Below the pieces are notes generated by a model. The model made no database searches and had not been told where the DNA came from. It saw nothing but the letters and a program-made list of their open reading frames with translations. Position numbers and translations under genes: made by a program. Shown piece after piece: positions 1 to 4,984 of a stretch of DNA of 6,806 nt; positions within the stretch are counted from its first letter, which is position 1, and every line of letters begins with the position of its first letter. Source of the stretch: Verrucomicrobia bacterium UBA1263 (lineage in GTDB: Bacteria; Verrucomicrobiota; Verrucomicrobiia; Limisphaerales; UBA1412); the NCBI GenBank assembly GCA_002308515.1, contig DBVN01000067.1:2576-9381 (forward strand), read 5' to 3'.

Positions 1-313
1 TTCCTATAGCTCTGATGCATTTAATTGTCGTTCGGCTGTTCGATATGATTCCAGCAAACCGCCGGAAGGTTGGGTAGGGGACTACTACTACTATGATCTC
101 GGATTCCGTGTGGCATTGGTGAGTACTCAACCCTCTGAACTTCCAAAAATAGAGTATACCCTGACAACCGAGGGTGAACTTTCTTTGACTTTCACCGGGG
201 TTCTTTATGAGAGCGATGACGCGGTGAATTGGAAGCGTGTGGAAGGGGCTGTATCGCCGTTCAAAGTAGAAATGCTGGATAAGCAGAAATTCTACAAAGA
301 AGTGATAGAGTGA
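1..313 (+). CDS. C-terminal end of a SUMF1/FGE-fold domain protein (5' truncated by the window edge)
   Basis: The reading frame is open from base 2 to the TGA at 311-313, giving about 103 residues; the true start lies outside the window. The first ~40 residues match the end of a formylglycine-generating-enzyme/SUMF1 domain: an 'NCRSAVRYD' segment, a short Pro/Gly stretch, four tyrosines, then the family's closing 'DLGFRVAL'. In genuine formylglycine-generating enzymes a copper-binding cysteine lies eight residues before the conserved Arg of this segment. Here that position is Ala and the only cysteine is five residues before it, so this is more likely a non-catalytic or otherwise adapted SUMF1-fold protein. 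After the domain comes a tail of about 60 residues with 'FTGVLYESDDAVNW' and 'GAVSPFKV', ending 'KFYKEVIE', which resembles small C-terminal modules I recall from Verrucomicrobiota/Lentisphaerae proteins. Substrate and location cannot be told from this fragment. The domain call is fairly secure and the function is not. Confidence 0.75.
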   Translation, partial: SYSSDAFNCRSAVRYDSSKPPEGWVGDYYYYDLGFRVALVSTQPSELPKIEYTLTTEGELSLTFTGVLYESDDAVNWKRVEGAVSPFKVEMLDKQKFYKEVIE

Positions 314-331
314 TCACTTATCCATGATAAA

Positions 332-366
332 AGTCCCCGATGGTCATTCCACCGGGGATTTTTTAT
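332..366. terminator. Intrinsic terminator between convergent genes, probably bidirectional
   Basis: An 8-bp arm at 332-339 (AGTCCCCG) pairs with 353-360 (CGGGGATT), with one G-T pair. After an A/C mismatch the stem continues as TGG (341-343) with CCA (349-351) around a five-base loop. On the + strand it runs into a T-rich tract from 359, terminating the SUMF1 gene 19 bases after its stop. On the - strand the exit side has only four T's (ACTTTTAT), so termination of the methyltransferase gene, whose stop is at 381, is plausible but weaker. Confidence 0.8.
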
Positions 367-380
367 TTCTTTATCCGTTT

Positions 381-1589
381 TTATTTGGCGACCTCGAAGG
401 CGAATCCTTTGAGGTATTCGGTTTCGGGGATGACCGGGATAATGGGATGATCCGGGGACTGACTGTAGATCTGAGTCCGGCGCAGGATCTTGTGAGCGTC
501 GAAGGCTGCGTTCAGGATGACGTTCTGGAAGGTCTGTGTGTCCACATGGTGCGAACAGCAGAAGGTGGCCAGTGTGCCGCCGGGCCGCAGGAGCTTCAAG
601 GCTCTCAGGTGGATCTCTTTGTATCCATTCAGCGCGGCATCTACCGAGTGGCGGTTCCGGGTGAAAGAGGGGGGATCCAGAATGATGAGGTCAAAGAGGT
701 CTTTCTGTTCTATCTCGGTATTCTTGGCGTGTTCGATCAGCCAGTCGAAGGCGTTGGCGTTGATGAAGGTGCAGCCGGAAAGGTTGTTGAGTTTGGCTCC
801 TTCACTGGCTGTTTTGATGGCTGTTTCGCTTTGGTCTATGCCAATGACTTCACGGGCTCCGGCTTTGGCGGCATGCAGGGCGAAGCCGCCCAGGAAGCAG
901 AAGCAGTCCAGGACACGGGCACCGGCGGCCATATCGCCCACTTTCTTGTAGTTGACCTGCTGGTCCAGATAGCAGCCGGTCTTGTGGCCGGAATCAAAGT
1001 TGACCTTGAACTGGAGCTGGTTCAGGCGGATAAGCTGGTCGCCCGCGGGAGCGGTGCCGTACAGGGTGGAATGGACCATCTCCATGCCTTCAAAGGTACG
1101 GGAAGGGGAATCGTTCTTCTCCAGGACGGCGGTCGGATGAAATATCTCTTTGAGGGCTTCCACAATCAGGGACTTGCGTTGATCCATGCCCAGCGAGGTG
1201 GTTTGAAGTACGAGGACATCTTCATACTTGTCAATGATCAGTCCGCTGAGGAAATCGCTTTCGGCGTTCACGACCCGGAAGGAGGTGGCACCCGGCATGG
1301 CATGGCGGCGCACTTCCAAGGCGGTTTCGATCCGGTTTTTGAAAAACTCGGTGTTGAGGGTCAGCTTTTCCCGTCGGGAGAGGAGTCGGACCCGGATCTT
1401 AGACTTGGAGTTGAAAAGTCCGCATCCAACGAGGTGATTTCGGGAGTCCAGGACTTGCACACATTCCCCATCGGCGATGGGTTCACGAAGCGGGGTTATT
1501 TCACCATAATAGACCCACGGATGCCCGGCGCGTAAGCGGTCGGCTTCGCGGGGCTTGAGATAAACAGTTTTTAACGGCTCACCGTTCAT
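381..1589 (-). CDS. rlmI: RlmI-type 23S rRNA (cytosine-C5) methyltransferase, PUA + class I SAM domain
   Basis: This 402-residue protein has the layout and length of RlmI (E. coli RlmI, about 396), a cytosolic enzyme that uses S-adenosylmethionine to make m5C1962 in 23S rRNA. The N-terminal PUA-like RNA-binding domain has its GHPWV signature at 22-26. A central domain carries 'RVVNAESDFLSGLIIDKY' (105-122). The family motif FDSGHKTGCYLDQQ (198-211) precedes the Rossmann-fold catalytic domain: SAM motif I VLDCFCFLGGF (226-236), acidic Asp252 after strand 2, motif IV LDPPSF (304-309), and TFCCS at 342-346, where Cys345 takes the place of the nucleophile in the usual 'SCS'. The serine before it is replaced by Cys344. 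The start sits ten residues before the first conserved block, as usual for the family. There is no Shine-Dalgarno sequence, and a promoter-like pair lies directly upstream. Family assignment is firm; the exact target base is inferred from homology. A related YwbD-like enzyme acting on another site is the alternative. Confidence 0.93.
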   Translation of the reverse strand: MNGEPLKTVYLKPREADRLRAGHPWVYYGEITPLREPIADGECVQVLDSRNHLVGCGLFNSKSKIRVRLLSRREKLTLNTEFFKNRIETALEVRRHAMPGATSFRVVNAESDFLSGLIIDKYEDVLVLQTTSLGMDQRKSLIVEALKEIFHPTAVLEKNDSPSRTFEGMEMVHSTLYGTAPAGDQLIRLNQLQFKVNFDSGHKTGCYLDQQVNYKKVGDMAAGARVLDCFCFLGGFALHAAKAGAREVIGIDQSETAIKTASEGAKLNNLSGCTFINANAFDWLIEHAKNTEIEQKDLFDLIILDPPSFTRNRHSVDAALNGYKEIHLRALKLLRPGGTLATFCCSHHVDTQTFQNVILNAAFDAHKILRRTQIYSQSPDHPIIPVIPETEYLKGFAFEVAK

Positions 1590-1595
1590 GCAGTT

Positions 1596-1623
1596 AAGAT
1601 ATCCGTATGGAACCGGATGTCAA
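1596..1623 (-). promoter_or_regulatory. Predicted sigma70-type promoter of the methyltransferase gene, leaderless geometry
   Basis: Reading the - strand, a perfect TTGACA (1623 down to 1618) is followed after 16 bases by TATCTT (1601-1596, four of six matches to TATAAT). Standard spacing puts transcription start at base 1589, the A of the ATG itself. No ribosome-binding sequence is seen, which is consistent with a leaderless transcript. A perfect palindrome AAAACGTTTT lies at 1650-1659, just upstream of this promoter. The -35 match is strong, the -10 only moderate. Confidence 0.45.
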
Positions 1624-1706
1624 ACTCAGAATGCGGCAAACGGCGGGGAAAAACGTTTTACTGATGAAGTGGGATTAGAGAAAGTTTTTTGAAAAACAGG
1701 AGTTTT

Positions 1707-1721
1707 ATAAGTGTAACTTAT
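1707..1721. promoter_or_regulatory. Palindrome ATAAGT-GTA-ACTTAT upstream of the channel/symporter unit
   Basis: This perfect 6+3+6 inverted repeat lies in the AT-rich half of the divergent intergenic region, 64 bases before the channel start codon. Nearby bases carry variants of the same half-site (TTAAGT at 1725-1730, AAGTTAT at 1732-1738). The same heptamer AACTTAT recurs upstream of the AspT-like gene at 4854-4860. It could be an operator or part of an UP element. The sequence is AT-rich, so chance is a real alternative. A second palindrome, GTTTTTTGAAAAAC, lies at 1684-1697. Confidence 0.3.
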
Positions 1722-1746
1722 TATTTAAGTAAAGTTATCTTTTTAT

Positions 1747-1776
1747 TTGACTTAGAACCGCCGGATTTTGTAGAAA
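1747..1776 (+). promoter_or_regulatory. Possible promoter of the outer-membrane channel/DASS unit
   Basis: TTGACT (1747-1752, five of six -35 matches) is followed after 18 bases by TAGAAA (1771-1776, four of six -10 matches). A strongly AT-rich tract at 1680-1746 directly upstream could act as an UP element. The geometry would start transcription about three bases before the ATG at 1786, so this is either a nearly leaderless message or a chance match, with the real promoter inside the AT-rich tract. Confidence 0.3.
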
Positions 1777-1785
1777 ACAGGGCGT

Positions 1786-3219
1786 ATGGTTAATGCCAAA
1801 ACGGCCAGAATAATCGTAATACTTGCTGCATTAACAATCTCCGGTTCACAATGTTTTGCGGAGGATGCAGCAGCGGCGCAGCCAGCCGCGCAAAATACAG
1901 ATACTCCTAAACTCGCGGAAGCTGAACAAGCTGCCGCTCAACAGGAAGAAGTCTCCAAAGGTCTGACAGAAGAATGGATCCAAAAGACAAAACATCCCGT
2001 TTCCTGGTTGAAGTGGGGCGCGGATCTGCGTGCGCGCGAAGAGTATCTGACGAATCCTCAGTATAATGACGCGGATGAGGATAAGCATCATCAGCGCTAC
2101 CGTTTCCGTTTGTGGGCGGATGTGATGCCGACGGAGTATTTCTCCTTCAGCGGCCGCGCGATGTATGTTTTAAGAAATTTTATTGATCCCAAATCCTCCA
2201 GAGAGTGGGAGTCCGGTGAAGTGATGTTCGACAATCTCTACGCGACACTGGAACCGCAGGATGCCAACTGGCGCCTGAGGATCGGTCGTCAGGAGCTGCT
2301 CGACATGGGCCAGAACTGGATCGTGCAGGATGGCACGACCCGTGACGGATCCCGCACAACATTTTTTGATTCAGCGCGTTTTACATGGAAATTCCCGGAT
2401 GAGGAAACCACGCTGGACGCGGTTTATCTGTATCAATGCGCGAAGTCCGATGCCTGGCTGCCGCCGATCGATATGCAGAAAAGCCGTCAATACCTGGCGG
2501 AAAATGATATCCAGGGCGGTATGCTGCTCCTTCGCAATAAGCACTTTGAGAAAACGATCCTGGACGGGCTTTTCATTTACAAGCATGAATATCCGAGCAG
2601 TTTATCCAGCTCTATCTCCGGCGACAGTGTGACGTTCCAGCCGCAGGTCACCGTCAAGTGGAATGACAACTGGTCTATGGTAGCCCGTGCCGCGATCCAG
2701 GGAGGCAAACGCAATGACCTCGATTTCCTGGGGTATGGCGGTGACGCGAAAGTGACTTACTCTTTCCATGATGTCGTGAACAGCAAACTGTGGGTCGGCT
2801 TTGAATACCTTTCCGGTGATGACAGCAGTCCCGATGTCGGTTTCGATCCGTTGTGGGGACGTTATCCGCGTATCAGTGAGATCATGGCTTATACCCGTGT
2901 GGACAGCGGCAGAGCTTGTGACTATACCAATATGTACTCTCCGTATGTGGGATACTCCATGGAACCTTGGGAAGGGTTCCGTTTCTCCGGAACTTATCGC
3001 CCGATGTTCGCGCCGGAAAATCCGCTGGGCGGTGATGCCATACACAGCGCGAACGGCGAATTCAAGGGACATCTGATCTACGGCATCGCGGAGTACAGCT
3101 TCACGAAGCATATCAAGACACATGCCGTGATCGAAACGATCATGCCCGGAAACTTTTACACACCTGATTACAGAGCCACGGCCTTGTTCGTCCGCGGCCA
3201 GGTGTTCTTAACTTGGTAA
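1786..3219 (+). CDS. Alg_export-like outer-membrane beta-barrel channel
   Basis: This 477-residue protein is predicted to sit in the outer membrane. A signal peptide covers about residues 1-25 (KTAR, hydrophobic core, cleavage near CFA/ED). Cys23 is not in a lipobox, so it is not a lipoprotein. Residues 26-60 form an Ala/Gln/Glu-rich periplasmic linker. The barrel follows, with alternating aromatic and polar strands and the alginate-export family signature 'LRIGRQELLDMG' (164-175) leading into 'FFDSARF' (193-199). Later come 'YLSGDDSSPD' (341-350), 'FDPLWGRYP' (353-361), 'ETIMPGNFY' (450-458), and a C-terminal 'GQVFLTW' whose final aromatic residue fits the signal read by the barrel-assembly machinery. 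Family members are monomeric channels, named for alginate secretion, but many distant members are general or substrate-specific porins. The DASS symporter gene begins 28 bases later in the same direction, so small-anion uptake is the likelier role. A stop codon at 1771 fixes the start close to ATG 1786; an AGGG sits at -7 to -4, too close to be a good ribosome site. Confidence 0.82.
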   Translation: MVNAKTARIIVILAALTISGSQCFAEDAAAAQPAAQNTDTPKLAEAEQAAAQQEEVSKGLTEEWIQKTKHPVSWLKWGADLRAREEYLTNPQYNDADEDKHHQRYRFRLWADVMPTEYFSFSGRAMYVLRNFIDPKSSREWESGEVMFDNLYATLEPQDANWRLRIGRQELLDMGQNWIVQDGTTRDGSRTTFFDSARFTWKFPDEETTLDAVYLYQCAKSDAWLPPIDMQKSRQYLAENDIQGGMLLLRNKHFEKTILDGLFIYKHEYPSSLSSSISGDSVTFQPQVTVKWNDNWSMVARAAIQGGKRNDLDFLGYGGDAKVTYSFHDVVNSKLWVGFEYLSGDDSSPDVGFDPLWGRYPRISEIMAYTRVDSGRACDYTNMYSPYVGYSMEPWEGFRFSGTYRPMFAPENPLGGDAIHSANGEFKGHLIYGIAEYSFTKHIKTHAVIETIMPGNFYTPDYRATALFVRGQVFLTW

Positions 3220-3247
3220 AGAAATAAAAATAGAAAAATAAAAATAT
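3220..3247 (+). repeat. A-rich intergenic spacer with an 11-base direct repeat
   Basis: The gap between channel and symporter contains only two G's and no C's. AAATAAAAATA occurs at 3222-3232 and again at 3236-3246, a period of 14. It contains no Shine-Dalgarno sequence, promoter or terminator, which supports cotranscription of the two genes. A-rich, unstructured leaders of this kind are known to favour initiation through ribosomal protein S1 in bacteria that lack strong Shine-Dalgarno use; that role here is inferred. Confidence 0.5.
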
Positions 3248-4681
3248 ATGACAAGATCACAGTTCATTAAATTCATTATCGCGACAGCCTTTGCGATCGC
3301 GGCGCTCTTTCTGCCGTATGAATCCCTGGGCTTTACCGGTGAAAATACATTAAATCTGTTAGAGATCCGTGTCATTGCCATTTTTGTGATGGCGGCACTC
3401 TACTGGATCCTCCAGCCGTTCCCGATCTGGTCCACTTCCATGCTCGTCATCGTGCTGATGATCCTGACGGTGTCTAACTCGTCGCTATTGCCATTCCGGG
3501 TGGAAGGTGTTGACATGCTGACGTTCAAATCCATCATGGCGACATTCGCCGATCCGATCATCATGCTCTTCCTGGGCGGATTCTTTCTGGCTGCCGCGGC
3601 GACCAAGTACCATCTGGACTTGAACCTGGCGCGTGTGCTGCTGAAACCGTTCGGCAAGAATCCCAAGATCGTGCTGTTCGGTCTGATGGTCATCACCGCT
3701 GTGTTCTCCATGTTCATGAGCAATACCGCGACGGCGGCGATGATGCTGGCTATTTTGACCCCGGTGCTGAAGCTCTTTGATGCCGAGGACAGAGGCAAGG
3801 CCGCTTTCGCGCTGGCTATTCCTCTGGGTGCCAATATCGGCGGTATGGGGACCCCGATCGGAACGCCTCCGAATGCCATCGCTCTGGGCGCGCTGCAGAA
3901 CGCCGGTTTTAATATCACCTTTGGTGAATGGATGATGTTTGGTGTGCCGTATGTGCTGGTGATGATGTTCATCGCCTGGCTGCTGCTGCTGAAGATCTAC
4001 CCGATCAAGATGAAAGAGATGACCTTGAAGATCGCCGGCGCGGACAAGTTCGATACCAGTCCCCGCGCGATCATTGTTTACTGCACCTTTGCTCTGTGCG
4101 TTATCCTGTGGATCACCGGCAAAAAGGTGCACGGCATCAATGATAATGTGATCGCGATGATCCCGATGGCTGTCTTTGCGCTGACGGGTGTGATCACCAA
4201 ACATGATTTGAATGATATGAGCTGGGATGTGCTCTGGCTGGTGGCCGGCGGTTTCGCTCTCGGTCTGGGGTTACAGAATACCGGTTTGGCTCAGCACCTG
4301 ATCAATGCCATTCCGTTTGCCAGCTGGTCTCCGTTCATGCTGATGGTGGGCTGCGGTTTCGTGTGTTTGTTCTTCGCGAACTTCATGAGCCACACTTCCA
4401 CGGCCAGCTTGATGGTGCCTATTTTGATCACTGTGGCAGTGGCTTGTAAGGAAAACCTGGCTCCGCTGGGCGGTGTGACCTCTCTGATGGTGGCTGTGGC
4501 CTTTGCCTGCTCACTGGGTATGTGTCTGCCGATCTCCACCCCGCCGAACGCGCTGGCTCACGCCACGGGTTATACCGATACAACGGGTATGTGGAAGACG
4601 GGTCTGATACTGGGTATCGGCGGTCTGATCCTCTCCTGGGTGATGATGTATATCCTCTCCAAGGTGTTTTTCACCGTCTAA
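3248..4681 (+). CDS. DASS/SLC13 family sodium-coupled anion (dicarboxylate/sulfate) symporter
   Basis: This 477-residue inner-membrane protein has the inverted-repeat design of the divalent anion:Na+ symporters (VcINDY, SLC13). Repeat 1 carries the substrate/sodium hairpin motif SNT at 158-160 in 'FMSNTATAAMM' and then 'GTPIGTPPNA' (201-210). Repeat 2 has 'WLVAGGFALGLGLQNTGLA' (330-348), the matching hairpin 'FMSHTSTASLM' (379-389) and 'PISTPPNALAHATG' (428-441). The second motif is thus SHT rather than the classical SNT. Length and motif spacing fit a complete transporter with about eleven helices plus two re-entrant hairpins. The first hydrophobic helix begins at residue 6, so the ATG at 3248 is well placed. 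The gene follows the outer-membrane channel at 28 bases and is followed by a strong terminator, so the two form one unit. Likely substrates are succinate, malate, fumarate, citrate or sulfate; sequence alone does not decide. The family call is firm. Confidence 0.92.
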   Translation: MTRSQFIKFIIATAFAIAALFLPYESLGFTGENTLNLLEIRVIAIFVMAALYWILQPFPIWSTSMLVIVLMILTVSNSSLLPFRVEGVDMLTFKSIMATFADPIIMLFLGGFFLAAAATKYHLDLNLARVLLKPFGKNPKIVLFGLMVITAVFSMFMSNTATAAMMLAILTPVLKLFDAEDRGKAAFALAIPLGANIGGMGTPIGTPPNAIALGALQNAGFNITFGEWMMFGVPYVLVMMFIAWLLLLKIYPIKMKEMTLKIAGADKFDTSPRAIIVYCTFALCVILWITGKKVHGINDNVIAMIPMAVFALTGVITKHDLNDMSWDVLWLVAGGFALGLGLQNTGLAQHLINAIPFASWSPFMLMVGCGFVCLFFANFMSHTSTASLMVPILITVAVACKENLAPLGGVTSLMVAVAFACSLGMCLPISTPPNALAHATGYTDTTGMWKTGLILGIGGLILSWVMMYILSKVFFTV

Positions 4682-4704
4682 ACTGAATAACCCCGAATAA
4701 TCAC

Positions 4705-4740
4705 AAAAGGGCGGTATCGGACAACAGATACCGTCCTTTT
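4705..4740 (+). terminator. Strong intrinsic terminator of the channel/DASS unit
   Basis: GGGCGGTATC (4709-4718) pairs with GATACCGTCC (4727-4736), ten base pairs with one G-T pair, around the eight-base loop GGACAACA. AAAA before and TTTT after can extend the stem and provide the U-tract. It starts 23 bases after the symporter stop. Its left arm and loop resemble those of the hairpin at 6749-6779. Confidence 0.88.
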
Positions 4741-4828
4741 CGCGTCTGGGGAAGGGGTGTTCATAAAAAGGCCGTTTTGTAATACTGTTTACAGGATATA
4801 ATTTTTTCTAATTCAAAAAATAGATTTT

Positions 4829-4890
4829 AATGTCTAATTTTAATAGTTAAAGAAACTTATGATTTAGAATAGACATTGAGAAATAAGTTT
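4829..4890. repeat. Two interleaved 8-base inverted repeats upstream of the AspT-like gene
   Basis: AATGTCTA (4829-4836) is the exact inverse of TAGACATT (4870-4877), and AAACTTAT (4853-4860) is the exact inverse of ATAAGTTT (4883-4890). The arms alternate (A, B, A', B'), so both pairs in RNA would make a pseudoknot; as DNA they could be protein half-sites overlapping the predicted -35. In such AT-rich sequence about one such repeat is expected by chance, so significance is doubtful. Confidence 0.3.
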
Positions 4891-4897
4891 ATAAAAT
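4870..4897 (+). promoter_or_regulatory. Predicted promoter of the AspT-like transporter gene
   Basis: TAGACA (4870-4875, five of six matches to TTGACA) is separated by 16 bases from TAAAAT (4892-4897, five of six matches to TATAAT). Transcription would begin near 4904 and give a leader of about 80 bases that contains both stem-loops at 4905-4963. Two other -10-like boxes exist, a perfect TATAAT at 4797-4802 and CATAAT at 4968-4973, but neither has a good -35 partner. Confidence 0.4.
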
Positions 4898-4904
4898 CAT
4901 TTCC

Positions 4905-4963
4905 AACAGCCGGGACAGGCTGTTTCCTCTGTTCACGGGAATAACGCTGATCGAAAAGCGTTA
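4905..4963 (+). promoter_or_regulatory. Two tandem stem-loops in the leader of the AspT-like gene
   Basis: AACAGCC (4905-4911) pairs perfectly with GGCTGTT (4918-4924) around GGGACA. TAACGCT (4942-4948) pairs perfectly with AGCGTTA (4957-4963) around GATCGAAA. The second ends 21 bases before the start codon. Neither is followed by a clean T-tract, so they are not ordinary terminators. They could affect translation, stability or read-through. I do not recognise a known riboswitch class. Confidence 0.45.
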
Positions 4964-4984
4964 CCAGCATAATATTTAAAGATC

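Noticed and set aside
80..95. Short ACT trinucleotide run encoding four tyrosines near the end of the SUMF1 domain
   Set aside because: Only about four units and inside a conserved coding segment; too short to call a microsatellite or a phase-variation tract.
324..1535. A 403-codon open frame on the + strand opposite the methyltransferase gene
   Set aside because: Its translation shows no family motif and reads as low-complexity Gly/Val/Asp-rich sequence, while the - strand frame carries every RlmI motif. It begins inside the terminator hairpin. It is an antisense shadow.
1684..1697. GTTTTTTGAAAAAC palindrome, considered as a terminator
   Set aside because: The stem is only A/T apart from one closing pair, and it lies between divergent genes where no transcript should end.
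3485..4204. A 239-codon open frame on the - strand opposite the DASS gene
   Set aside because: Composition is extreme (His, Gln, Arg, Asp), typical of the reverse complement of membrane-protein codons; no start context or family match.
1786..4681. The channel and the symporter are both exactly 477 residues long
   Set aside because: Their sequences and folds are unrelated (beta-barrel versus helical transporter), so the equal length is coincidence.
4797..4802. Perfect TATAAT box upstream of the AspT-like gene
   Set aside because: No acceptable -35 at 16-18 bases (the best, TTGTAA, is only 14 away), and it sits in AT-rich sequence; kept only as an alternative promoter.
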